Both the position numbers and the translations under genes were made by a program. Shown in pieces: positions 10,052-19,096 of a stretch of 64,000 bases of DNA (within the stretch, counting starts at the first letter, position 1; every line of letters begins with the position of its first letter). Location: NCBI GenBank assembly GCA_021794175.1, contig JAJYRI010000003.1, positions 1-64,000 of the forward strand, read 5' to 3'. The notes beneath the pieces were generated by a model. The model saw only the letters and a list, made by a program, of their open reading frames with translations. It ran no database searches and was not told where the DNA came from. The stretch is from a bacterium. GTDB lineage: Bacteria; Vulcanimicrobiota; Vulcanimicrobiia; Vulcanimicrobiales; Vulcanimicrobiaceae.

Positions 10052-11425
10052 TTACTTCGAGGGCGGGGTCGTGCCGGGTTCGATCACATGCGGGGTGATG
10101 AGGAAAACGATTTCGTCGCGTTCGTGGCTGGTCGCCTTATTGGCGAAGAACGAACCGAGGATCGGAATCTGCGAGAGGAATGGAATCCGCTGCACCGTTT
10201 CGCTGCTCACGTCGCGCAGCAGCCCCCCAAGCACGATCGTCTCACCGTTGCGAACGCGGAGCGTCGAATCGAGGCGTCGGTTGGCGATGATCGGGAAGTT
10301 TTGCGCGGTAAATCCCAATATCTCGCTATATTGTGGGTGAATATCGGCGATCACGCTTCCGTTGCGGCCAATCGTCGCGCGGATCTTGAGCTTTACGCCG
10401 ATATCGATGTACTGCACGCTCTGCGAACCGAATACCGAGCCGTTGGTGGCGATCGGGTAGGTTGCCCCAATATGCAGCTTCGCGATGCGGTCGCTGAGTG
10501 TAAGGATTTTCGGCGTTGCAAGAATGCGGGCACGCCCTTCGCTCAGCAGCGCATTCAGCTTAACATTGAGGGGAATACTGCCGCCGGAGAACGCATAGGT
10601 GGCAGCCGCCGGAATGGGTTGGCCGCCCAGATCGAGCCCGCCGAATTCGAGCCCGAAATTGCTTTGGTCGTTGATCGGTGTCAGGTCGATGACGCGTACT
10701 TCAAAAAGAACCTGCGGGCTGGGACGATCGAGCTGCAAGACCAGTCGCCCAACGCGTCGGATCGTGGTAGCGTTTCCCGAGACGATAAGCGCATTATGCA
10801 TGCTATCAACGGCCACGACGGCGCGGGAGAGGACGATCGCCAACGTTGCTTTCGCCTCGTCGGCGCGAATATAGCGAAGGGCGAATCGGCCGGCGTTCTG
10901 CCGTTTCGCAGGCGCATCCAGAAGTCGAATGAGCGCGACGGCTCGCGTAACCGACTCGTTCGTTCCTGAGATGATCACGCGCCCAGCCCGTTCGTCGGCG
11001 ATCATCGTTAATCGCGTATCGAGAGCAGAACGTACCGACGCAACGATACGGGCGGCATCGGCACGATGTAATGCGAGAGCCACCGTGCGATCCTCTGCGT
11101 TTGAGCCGTCCGGGAAACGTCTTGCCATCTCTTCTTCGCTGCCGACGATCGTTACCGAACCGATGCGCCGTTCGGTGAGGGCATTCGCGCGTAACACCGC
11201 ATCGAAAGCTTGATCGAACGGTATATTTCGGAGGTGAACGCTGATGCGGCGATTGGGAACGCTCGCATCGGCGATGATATTTTCATGTCCTACTGCGCCG
11301 AACATGGCCAATACCTCGACGAGAGGAGCGCCGCTGATATCGAGCGAGATCGATTTCCCGGAGGCTGTCGCCGAGGTTATGCACGCATAACAGAGGACGA
11401 GCGCGAATAAGGAGCGACGCATCAT
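10052..11425 (-). CDS. pilQ: Type IV pilus/type II secretion secretin
   Basis: Secretin core ILATPKILTLSDRIAKLHIGATYPI, VRNGETIVLGGLLRDVSSETVQRIPFLSQIPILGSFFANK; N-terminal STN-like domain. Confidence 0.92.
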   Translation of the reverse strand: MMRRSLFALVLCYACITSATASGKSISLDISGAPLVEVLAMFGAVGHENIIADASVPNRRISVHLRNIPFDQAFDAVLRANALTERRIGSVTIVGSEEEMARRFPDGSNAEDRTVALALHRADAARIVASVRSALDTRLTMIADERAGRVIISGTNESVTRAVALIRLLDAPAKRQNAGRFALRYIRADEAKATLAIVLSRAVVAVDSMHNALIVSGNATTIRRVGRLVLQLDRPSPQVLFEVRVIDLTPINDQSNFGLEFGGLDLGGQPIPAAATYAFSGGSIPLNVKLNALLSEGRARILATPKILTLSDRIAKLHIGATYPIATNGSVFGSQSVQYIDIGVKLKIRATIGRNGSVIADIHPQYSEILGFTAQNFPIIANRRLDSTLRVRNGETIVLGGLLRDVSSETVQRIPFLSQIPILGSFFANKATSHERDEIVFLITPHVIEPGTTPPSK

Positions 11426-11886
11426 CGCGGCGTTCCCGAAGCCGGGCGCAGCAGGCGTCCGGAGGAAAAGCGAATCCCATCGCTTTCGATCTGGGTGACG
11501 GTATCGCCGTCAAGCATATCTCCAACCGCCACGATTTGCTCGGTGGTACCGATCAGTACGAGCGCTCGCGGACGTTTACCATCGATGATGCCCTCCACGA
11601 CGACCCCCCTATCGCCGGGATGGTCGCTGCGCTCCCCTTGCATGCGAGCGGCGATTTCCGGAGGCTCTACAAAAGGGTCGCGACGCAACATAAGGCGCTC
11701 CCGATATGTCTTTCGATCGAAGGACAGCGTCGGCACCGGCCGGCGTTCACCACCCATATGTTCGGGCTCGTAGCGAAATGTCGGCTGCGATGCGGCAAGC
11801 GGAGCAAGGAAGATCGCAGCAATACAGAGCGTGGCGCCGATTGCCGTGAGCATCGCGCGGGCTTCAAATGGTATCGATAACATCAT
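11422..11886 (-). CDS. PilP-like pilus assembly protein
   Basis: N-terminal hydrophobic segment, RRDPFVEPP, GVVVEGIIDGKRPRALVLIGTTEQIVAVGDMLDG; position between pilO and pilQ. Confidence 0.6.
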   Translation of the reverse strand: MMLSIPFEARAMLTAIGATLCIAAIFLAPLAASQPTFRYEPEHMGGERRPVPTLSFDRKTYRERLMLRRDPFVEPPEIAARMQGERSDHPGDRGVVVEGIIDGKRPRALVLIGTTEQIVAVGDMLDGDTVTQIESDGIRFSSGRLLRPASGTPR

Positions 11887-12449
11887 GGACCTTCCAATCT
11901 TGTAGGTCTCCGTACATTTAAAAACGTTCCATCGACGCGAACGGCGACATCGCTCGCATCTTCCCCGCTGCTAGCCTCGGGCCGAATTTCAAGTTTTCCG
12001 AAATCCACGAGGCCCACGCTTGCATCGATCGCCGAGAGAAATCGCAAAACTCCGGCGAGTTTTCCTACTGCCGTTACCTTCATGGGAACGCCTGGCAGCG
12101 AAGTTCCCGATATTGTGGGCTTATCTGCGCTCTGCAGGATCGTCGTGAGGATAACTTTCTCTCGCCGCGCGATCGCGTGAAGACGTTCGAAAAACACTGC
12201 CTGCGAATTCCCGGAACTACCGGCCTGAAGCGGAGAACGCATCGCTTGCTGCACGCGATCTTGAAGTTTGCGCAGCGCCGAAGCCTCCGCGAGCAGCCGC
12301 CGATCTTCGGCGATGACCGTTTCGTTGCGTTTGATAGCCGACGTGTCACTGCCGATTTGAATTTCGCCGTGCCGATACGGTCCGAGGTAGAATGCGAGAG
12401 CAACTCCTCCGGCGGTTGCATAGATGGCGAGGGCGCTACGTTCGATCAT
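11883..12449 (-). CDS. pilO: Type IV pilus inner membrane protein PilO-like
   Basis: Single N-terminal TM, coiled region, MKVTAVGKLAGVLRFLSAIDASVGLVDFGKLEIRP; operon position. Confidence 0.7.
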   Translation of the reverse strand: MIERSALAIYATAGGVALAFYLGPYRHGEIQIGSDTSAIKRNETVIAEDRRLLAEASALRKLQDRVQQAMRSPLQAGSSGNSQAVFFERLHAIARREKVILTTILQSADKPTISGTSLPGVPMKVTAVGKLAGVLRFLSAIDASVGLVDFGKLEIRPEASSGEDASDVAVRVDGTFLNVRRPTRLEGP

Positions 12450-13014
12450 GGATCTTTTGCTCTATAGCCATCGGGGTGTGCTCGATCTCCATCGTAAAGC
12501 CCAGAATCGGGTTCGATGAATCTCCGGAGCGTAGAACCGAGGGGACGCGTGGTAGGAGAGCGTCGCGTCGTTGCGAGGTGGATCGAAGCATTGCTGAGAT
12601 CGCGGCGAAGGAGTCGGTTTTCGCTTCAATCACAAGCATGTGGTGATCTACCGTGAGGGAATCGAACCACACGTTGCCCGGCGCATCGTTAGCAACGATT
12701 GCTACCGTCTCTAGCATACGTCGGTCATTGCGTTCGATCGCTGCAATACGTCGTACTAAAGAGATATCGTGTCTTAACCGCTCTTCGCGTAGGTGCGCTG
12801 TGCCGAGATCGCGATCCAACGCCGTTCGTTCGCCGCGGACGATGGTCCGCGTCGCGGAGGCTTCCGAGACTTGGTTGGCAATCGCGGCATTCCCGATGGC
12901 TACGAGCATTACGCTGGCAGCCAGAACAACGAGCGGTGCCCGGAGATTCTTTCTCCCGAATGCCATTGTCGCGCGTTCGATAGCGTCACTCCACGGAGAT
13001 GCCAACAGGTTCAT
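12436..13014 (-). CDS. pilN: Type IV pilus inner membrane protein PilN-like
   Basis: N-terminal TM; ATRTIVRGERTALDRDLGTAHLREERLRHDISLVRRIAAIERNDRRMLETVAIVANDAPGNVWFDSLTVD. Confidence 0.7.
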   Translation of the reverse strand: MNLLASPWSDAIERATMAFGRKNLRAPLVVLAASVMLVAIGNAAIANQVSEASATRTIVRGERTALDRDLGTAHLREERLRHDISLVRRIAAIERNDRRMLETVAIVANDAPGNVWFDSLTVDHHMLVIEAKTDSFAAISAMLRSTSQRRDALLPRVPSVLRSGDSSNPILGFTMEIEHTPMAIEQKIHDRT

Positions 13015-13964
13015 GGATGGTGTTCACCTGCCGATGCAAGAGCGATCGATAATGCCCAGTCCGAGAAGGCCGCGCGCCGTATATCTTCGGGGTAGCGAGA
13101 GCGCTCGAACTCGTTACATGCCGCAAGCCAACGTCGCGCAGGAATGCGATCGGCGAGAAGGCGACGGATCTCCGGTAATCGACTGCCGTTTCCAACAAGC
13201 AAAACGCTTGCCGCGTCGGACGAGTCGCTCGGCTCGAAGCGTTCGCCTATCCAGGCGGCCAATGCGCCGATCAGTTTTTCGCCGCTGCCTGCCGAGCCGA
13301 GAATGCGCTTTCTCTGTTCGGCCGAGCGTTCGTCGATGCTGAGTTCCCTCGCGATCTCCCCGGTGACGGCCTTTCCTCCGACCGGGAAGCAATGGATTTT
13401 CGGTATCCCGCGATCGGTGATATGAATTCGCGTCGAACTCGTACCGATATCGACGACCACCGTTTGTTGACGAGAAAAGCGATGCCAGACCATCCCGTCG
13501 ATCCCCAGAAATGAGAGGCGAAGCCCTGCCTTCGCGGCGATGCTTCTCCTTTTGAGAACGGCCGAACGCTCGGCGGTGGCGAGCGCATACCTTCCCGGCA
13601 CCTCTGTTGCAAAGAGTCGAACCAGCCGGCTCTTCGAGTTCGGATACCGCCGCAGCGCTTCAATATTTGCTGCGGCCAGACGCTCCCGGTACGTCATCTT
13701 GGGAAGCGTCAGCGCACCGATCGAGCTCTCCTCCGCCCCCAGCGCCATCGAGCAGGAGCGAGTACGCGCTCCGATATCGATTCGCATCTCCTCGAGCATC
13801 GTCGCGATCCATTCGTCGGTATATCCATCACTGCGTTCGCGAGATGTCACCGCTTCGATACGGGGGCCTTCCGGCGTTGCAACCGCGTACGTCATCCGCA
13901 GTTTACTCGATCCAAGGTCGATACCGAGGGGTAACTCTCGGCTATGCTTCGCGTTAGATAGCAT
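13011..13964 (-). CDS. pilM: Type IV pilus ATPase-like protein PilM
   Basis: PLGIDLGSSKLRMTYAVATPEG, VVDIGTSSTRIHITDRGIPKIHCFPVGGKAVTGEIARELSID; start moved to ATG at 13964. Confidence 0.85.
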   Translation of the reverse strand: MLSNAKHSRELPLGIDLGSSKLRMTYAVATPEGPRIEAVTSRERSDGYTDEWIATMLEEMRIDIGARTRSCSMALGAEESSIGALTLPKMTYRERLAAANIEALRRYPNSKSRLVRLFATEVPGRYALATAERSAVLKRRSIAAKAGLRLSFLGIDGMVWHRFSRQQTVVVDIGTSSTRIHITDRGIPKIHCFPVGGKAVTGEIARELSIDERSAEQRKRILGSAGSGEKLIGALAAWIGERFEPSDSSDAASVLLVGNGSRLPEIRRLLADRIPARRWLAACNEFERSRYPEDIRRAAFSDWALSIALASAGEHHP

Positions 13965-14556
13965 GCGATGCAGCCTGCCAGAGAAACGCCAGGCCGAGCA
14001 TCGGCACGAAGGGAAGCGCATCGTGCCGCGAAACGCGACCGAATGCAAGTAGCGCAATCCCGATCGCGGCGCCGATAATAAATGCATCCCCAAGGAGCGT
14101 CACGCTCCGCGTCGCTCCGAGAATGAGTCCTAAAAGCGCGAGCAGTTTAACATCCCCGAGCCCAAAGCTTGCCCCCTTTCCAAGAGCATGCAATGCTAGA
14201 GCGAGCCCGCCGACCAACAGGGCTCCCATCACTCCGGTAAATATGTCCCGACTTAGGGCGACATGGAAGATCGCCAGCAAAAATAATGGGAGAAGCGCAA
14301 GATTGGGAACATACCCGGAGCGGAGATCGACGATCGCCAAACTTGCGAGCGAGCCGCAGAGAATGGCGGCCTCCATTTCGGCTCCAACCCATGAGCTATG
14401 AGGCGACAACAATACCACGAGCGAGGCAACGCATGGGCCGGCCAAGGCATGGCACCTGTTTTCGGGAAGTAGGTTGCGGAGAGCGGCGTACGCAAGCAAC
14501 TCAGTAACGCCGAAAGCGATTGCCGTCGCGCAGACGACGAGTATTGTGTGCGGCAT
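13954..14556 (-). CDS. pilD: Prepilin peptidase (A24 family)
   Basis: AIVDLRSGYVPN, GKGASFGLGDVKLLALLGLILG, multiple TM segments. Confidence 0.85.
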   Translation of the reverse strand: MPHTILVVCATAIAFGVTELLAYAALRNLLPENRCHALAGPCVASLVVLLSPHSSWVGAEMEAAILCGSLASLAIVDLRSGYVPNLALLPLFLLAIFHVALSRDIFTGVMGALLVGGLALALHALGKGASFGLGDVKLLALLGLILGATRSVTLLGDAFIIGAAIGIALLAFGRVSRHDALPFVPMLGLAFLWQAASHAI

Positions 14557-14562
14557 ATTATA

Positions 14563-15120
14563 CTAGCGACCTCCTTTTCGTAGTTGATAGAGCGGCCGCG
14601 GATCGTTGGGAGCGAGTCGATGCGCTCGCTCGAATTCCATCTCGGCGACTCGTCCGGCGCCGCGGCGGCGAGCGAGAATTCCGGCGAACAATAACGGGGA
14701 GATCGATCGCGTCCACCGAGATGCGCTGCGCGCGTCGCGCTCCGCACCGACCGCATCGTGGTCGCGCCACTTCAACAGTGCCCGATCGAACAGCAATTGC
14801 GCGAACGCTTTCGTGCGCCTTATCGTTGTCAGCGACCGGAGTGCCTGCGTGAGAAGTTTTGGGTCGTTCGATAGGAGGGCGAGCGTGACGATTCGGCGCA
14901 GCGCTTGGCGGGAGCCGCCGAGCGCCTCCGCGCGTTGATAGAATCGCCATGCAGCTTGCTGGGCCCCGATGGCGAGGGCGCCGTCGCCCCGGGCGAGCAA
15001 TGCGTCGCAGAGAGATCCCCGCAGCAGCGGCGCCGCGAGCGCACAGGCGCAGAGGGCAAGCATGATGCGGCGCATCAGTGTGACCTCTATCATGCCAGCA
15101 CGCCGAAATAGATCGCGCAA
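14563..15120 (-). CDS. Small tetratricopeptide-like secreted or anchored protein in pilus cluster
   Basis: Signal-like MRRIMLALCACALAAPLL then helical repeats ALLARGDGALAIGAQQAAWRFYQRAEALGGSRQALRR; start uncertain. Confidence 0.45.
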   Translation of the reverse strand: MRDLFRRAGMIEVTLMRRIMLALCACALAAPLLRGSLCDALLARGDGALAIGAQQAAWRFYQRAEALGGSRQALRRIVTLALLSNDPKLLTQALRSLTTIRRTKAFAQLLFDRALLKWRDHDAVGAERDARSASRWTRSISPLLFAGILARRRGAGRVAEMEFERAHRLAPNDPRPLYQLRKGGR

Positions 15121-15701
15121 CCCAGAAGTAACCCCGCTTGAACGGTACTCGCCGCCACGTGCAATCCCCGCGAGCTCTTGGCCGAAAAGAATCGGTGTGC
15201 AAGCAAGGTCGCCGCGAGCGGAACGCCGGCGTGGGCAGCAGCGTATGCAAGCGCGACTGCCAGTGGGGCAGCCCCCATCCCAACGGCGGCAGCCGCTGCG
15301 AAGACAAAGGGCGCGCAGCAGGCTCCAAGCATCAACGCGCTTGCAATGCCGGCAAGCATGGGGTAGGCGAGGACTGGGGTCCTCTCTGCGCGTGAGGCAG
15401 TCAGCGAAGTATCACATCCATGTGTAGCCGGGGGTGCGAGGCTCCAGATCGCCCCAACGAGCGCCGCGGCTGCTGCGAGTGCGTACAACCAACCGGTATA
15501 TTGAAGCGCCCGAAAAAAAAGACCGAGCGAACTTACGAGCGCCACGTCCGTTGCGAATGCACCGAAGGTGAACGCAGCCAGCGCGACCACGCGATTCTTC
15601 CCGCCATAAAACGCCGACCCGGCAATTACGCGCGCGGCGGTACACGGGCCGCCGGTCGCGAGCGCGCCGATGATAGCTGCGGCATAGAGATGGGCGATCA
15701 T
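15090..15701 (-). CDS. Polytopic membrane protein resembling CcdA/DsbD transmembrane domain
   Basis: ALATGGPCTAARVIAG, MLAGIASALMLGACCAPFVFAAAAAVG, six or so TM segments with paired cysteines. Confidence 0.45.
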   Translation of the reverse strand: MIAHLYAAAIIGALATGGPCTAARVIAGSAFYGGKNRVVALAAFTFGAFATDVALVSSLGLFFRALQYTGWLYALAAAAALVGAIWSLAPPATHGCDTSLTASRAERTPVLAYPMLAGIASALMLGACCAPFVFAAAAAVGMGAAPLAVALAYAAAHAGVPLAATLLAHRFFSAKSSRGLHVAASTVQAGLLLGCAIYFGVLA

Positions 15702-15703
15702 AC

Positions 15704-16204
15704 TTAGTGCACGCTGAAACCGGTGTTGGAGTCGTACTGGATGGACGAATCACTCGAAGGAGCCGTCCCGCCATTGAGCGTCTGCAACGTCAACGCCGCG
15801 TGCAAGCCGGGGCAGACGACCGTATAGGAGGCATCCCCGGTACCGGCGCCCGTAATGCTATACGTGTAATATTTACCCGGCCCGGCGGCGGGATCGACGG
15901 GCGCCTGCTTTAGATAGTATTTTACTAGCGGATCGGCCGCATCGACCGGGTTGCTTGAGCCGGTCGACGCCCCCGACGGATAACTTAAGTTATCGGCATA
16001 ATACATCTCAAGGCCTGTCGCAATCTCTTTCATGTTCGCTTCGCAAGCCGCGGTTTGCGCCTGGGCACGAGCCCGCATAAAATTCGGAACGAGCAACGTT
16101 ACGAGAATCGCGATGATAGCAACGACCACCATCATTTCAATAAGGGTAAAACCTCGTTCGCGTTGTAACGTCGATCGGTACTGTTCGCATCGATTTGCTG
16201 ACAT
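15704..16204 (-). CDS. pilA: Type IV pilin / pseudopilin
   Basis: Class III signal RERGFTLIEMMVVVAIIAILVTLLVPNFMRARAQAQTAACEANMKEIATGLEMYYADN. Confidence 0.92.
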   Translation of the reverse strand: MSANRCEQYRSTLQRERGFTLIEMMVVVAIIAILVTLLVPNFMRARAQAQTAACEANMKEIATGLEMYYADNLSYPSGASTGSSNPVDAADPLVKYYLKQAPVDPAAGPGKYYTYSITGAGTGDASYTVVCPGLHAALTLQTLNGGTAPSSDSSIQYDSNTGFSVH

Positions 16205-16228
16205 AGACGGGCTGGTTCCCGCACTTAC

Positions 16229-16900
16229 TTAACGCTGGACATACCGCGCTGCTAATTTTTGCAGTGCATGCTTGCGAATGCGACATATCTGCCGAGTCGA
16301 ATAGCCCAACTGTTTGGCGACGCCTGCAAGATCCGATCCCCCGAGATATATTCGTACCACGACGACGCGCTCCAACTCGGTCAATTCACGCATGCACACC
16401 CCGAGAGCGAGTGAATCGACAACTCGGTCGATCTCTTCTTCTAACGAGGGCGCAGCCCGATCGACGGCCTCAAGCGGGGCGATCCGGATCGGTTCGGAAA
16501 GCGGTGCGTGCCCGACGACCGCGACGAGTGCCTCCTGGAGCTCCGCGTAGGTCGGAGCGCGCCCGAGCTGGTGCGTGAGGCGCTCGGAGACGCGGCGAGC
16601 CTGTCGTTCGCGGTGGCGCGCCGATCGCGGTGTTCGAATGAGTTCCGTTTGGTCGCGAAATGCATGCCGCACTTCACCGATGATGCTAGCCCATGCATAC
16701 GCCGCAAAGGGGACGCCAAGGTAGGGATTGTAGCGATCGATCGCCTTAATGAGGCCAACGCGCCCTATTTGCAAAAGATCGTCGTAGCAGATCGGGTCGC
16801 CGCGATACCGGCGGGCTGCGTTCACGCACAGATAATCGTAGTGTTGGAATATCTCGTCTCGATTGTTTTCACGAGCGTCCTGGGCAGCGGGGGCAATCAT
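16229..16900 (-). CDS. RNA polymerase sigma-70 family sigma factor (group 3-like)
   Basis: YDDLLQIGRVGLIKAIDRYNPYLGVPFAAYAWASIIGEVRHAFRDQ; region 4 TELERVVVVRIYLGGSDLAGVAKQLGYSTRQICRIRKHALQKL. Confidence 0.9.
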   Translation of the reverse strand: MIAPAAQDARENNRDEIFQHYDYLCVNAARRYRGDPICYDDLLQIGRVGLIKAIDRYNPYLGVPFAAYAWASIIGEVRHAFRDQTELIRTPRSARHRERQARRVSERLTHQLGRAPTYAELQEALVAVVGHAPLSEPIRIAPLEAVDRAAPSLEEEIDRVVDSLALGVCMRELTELERVVVVRIYLGGSDLAGVAKQLGYSTRQICRIRKHALQKLAARYVQR

Positions 16901-18117
16901 CGTATTCCTCCTATAGCATTGTAGATGGGAATGAGGACTCCGCTGACAAAGACTGCGACCATTCCACCGATCGCAAGCATCGCCAGCGGCTCGAGAAAGG
17001 ACGTGAGTAGACGAAGGCGAGCCTCCGCCTCCGAAAGCCGATGCATGCCGACTGCACCGAGAAGTGTTGGGAGCGAACCGGTCTCTTCACCGAGTTCGAT
17101 CATGGTTTTCGTCATCGCGTCGACGAGTGGCCCATCGCTCATCGAGGCGGACCATGTTTCGCCCGCCTCGATTTTTTCAATCCAGAGCTTGGCGGTACGT
17201 TGCAGCACGCTGCTCCCGGCGGCATTTGCAGCAAGCGCAATCGACTCGACGATGCCGACCCCGGCATGAAGCAGCTCGGAGCAGACGGAAAAAAATTCGC
17301 CGGCACAACGGTCGGCGATGACTTTTCCGAGCAGGGGAAGCCGAAGAAATGCTCCCTCGCGTACGCCCCGGAGTGCGGGCCACGTTTGCAGCATCGCGCC
17401 GGCGATTGCCAGTGTAACAGCTCCCATTAGGAGCACAATGCGATTGCCCGGTCGCGACAATGCACCCGATACAGCGATAACAATAGCGAGGAGCCCGCTT
17501 GGCCTCGCTCCAAGTTCTTTGAGAAGCGAAGTTATCGAGGGCAATGTCGTTATCGCGAGGCCGATCATGATGACGATCGACGCGAGAAAGACCCACATGG
17601 GATAAGCGATTGCACCGCTAATCCGGCTACGAAGCTCGCTCGTTTTCTCCATCCGGTTCGCGAGACGGATTAGTGCGCCATCGAGGCTTCCCATCTGCTC
17701 GCCGGCACGGATCAGCGCGACGTCGTTCGGTGGAAACTCGCGCGGCATTCCAGCCAGCGCTTCACTCAACGATCTCCCCGATTCTACCCGGGCGAGCGTT
17801 CCGATGAGTGCATCGCGAAGGGCGGGGGAATCGGATCTCGCGATGCAGAGGCGCAGGGACCGTGAAAAGGAGCAGCCCGCCGTTAAGAGCGTGCCGAGCG
17901 CGCGATAGAAGGCGCGGCGCGACTTCTCCGGCGTCGCCCTGAAGCGATCGTTCGGCCGAAGGATGGCATGCACGCTCTGGTGTCGATCGAGAAAGACGAT
18001 CGTGAGACCGCGTTCGACGAGTTCCGTTGCGGCCGTATTCCAGGAGTCGGCGCGAAGAACGCCGCTCGAACGCGACCCATCCGGACGACGAGCAAGATAA
18101 AGGAAGGCCTCATTCAT
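16897..18117 (-). CDS. pilC: Type IV pilus inner membrane platform protein PilC/GspF
   Basis: FYRALGTLLTAGCSFSRSLRLC, PNDVALIRAGEQMGSLDGALIRLANRMEKTSELRSRISGAIAYPMWVF, MTKTMIELGEETGSLPTLL. Confidence 0.92.
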   Translation of the reverse strand: MNEAFLYLARRPDGSRSSGVLRADSWNTAATELVERGLTIVFLDRHQSVHAILRPNDRFRATPEKSRRAFYRALGTLLTAGCSFSRSLRLCIARSDSPALRDALIGTLARVESGRSLSEALAGMPREFPPNDVALIRAGEQMGSLDGALIRLANRMEKTSELRSRISGAIAYPMWVFLASIVIMIGLAITTLPSITSLLKELGARPSGLLAIVIAVSGALSRPGNRIVLLMGAVTLAIAGAMLQTWPALRGVREGAFLRLPLLGKVIADRCAGEFFSVCSELLHAGVGIVESIALAANAAGSSVLQRTAKLWIEKIEAGETWSASMSDGPLVDAMTKTMIELGEETGSLPTLLGAVGMHRLSEAEARLRLLTSFLEPLAMLAIGGMVAVFVSGVLIPIYNAIGGIR

Positions 18118-19096
18118 AGCGCTGCATCCCAGCGAACCGCTTCATACCCGAGGATCCCCCGAGCGTCATAGCGTTTCGCAACTGGTAGCATTTCCCATCA
18201 CGAACGATGGCGCGCACCGCATCGGTGGCGAGTAACAGCTCGCTCTCTAATGCCCGTCCACCGGTCGGCAGAGCAACTAATTTCTGCGCGCTCACGCCGA
18301 TGAGCACATCTGCCAGCACCGTCCGCGCTATTCCGGCCTCGTCGCCGGGAAAGGAGCGCAACATCCGATCGATCGACGAAGCCGCATCGGCCGCATGCAT
18401 CGTAGCGAGGACTAAATGACCCGTCTCGGCAGCGCGCAGGAGCGCGTTACAATCGTCCGCGCTGCGCACCTCACCGATGGCGATGACGTCGGGGTCGCTA
18501 CGAAGTGCCGAGAATACGCCATCGTGCAATGTCGGTACATCCGTGCCGATCGCTCGTTGTTCGATACTCCCCGGCAAATGCGAGAGATCGAATTCGATCG
18601 GCTGCTCCAAGGAAACGATTTTTCGATAGCGTGCGGCCGCAGCGATGGCCAAGAGCGCCGCCAACGTCGTCGATTTGCCGCTACCGGTCGAGCCGACGAT
18701 GAGGAGGAGGCCGTGCGATGAAAGCACGAGTTCGCAGAGACGTTGCGATATGCCGAGTGCTTTTGCTGTGGGACATTCGTTGGGAAGAAGTCGAATCGCG
18801 CACGTGATACCCGTACGCGAATGCGTCCAATGAAAACGCGTACGCCCCCATAGCGGCTCGGTAAGCATGAACGTGCAATCGCTGCGTAACGCGGGCGACG
18901 GCGTCGTGCATCCGACCGACTCATCGAGGAGTTCTGCGAGCGCACGCTCGGAGATCGGGATCGATGTCATCGAGCGCAAGACGCCGTCTACGCGTATCGC
19001 GGGAGCACGATCCGTCGCGAGGTGTACGTCGGATGCGCCGAGGCGACGAGCTTCATAAAAAAGGTCGTCAAAGAGGCAGCGGGTGACGGCCTGCAT
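18110..19096 (-). CDS. pilT: Type IV pilus retraction ATPase
   Basis: GLLLIVGSTGSGKSTTLAALL, EQPIEFDLSHLPGSIEQRAIGTD, LRSDPDVIAIGEVRSADDCNALLRAAETGHLVLATMHAADA. Confidence 0.92.
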   Translation of the reverse strand: MQAVTRCLFDDLFYEARRLGASDVHLATDRAPAIRVDGVLRSMTSIPISERALAELLDESVGCTTPSPALRSDCTFMLTEPLWGRTRFHWTHSRTGITCAIRLLPNECPTAKALGISQRLCELVLSSHGLLLIVGSTGSGKSTTLAALLAIAAAARYRKIVSLEQPIEFDLSHLPGSIEQRAIGTDVPTLHDGVFSALRSDPDVIAIGEVRSADDCNALLRAAETGHLVLATMHAADAASSIDRMLRSFPGDEAGIARTVLADVLIGVSAQKLVALPTGGRALESELLLATDAVRAIVRDGKCYQLRNAMTLGGSSGMKRFAGMQRYE

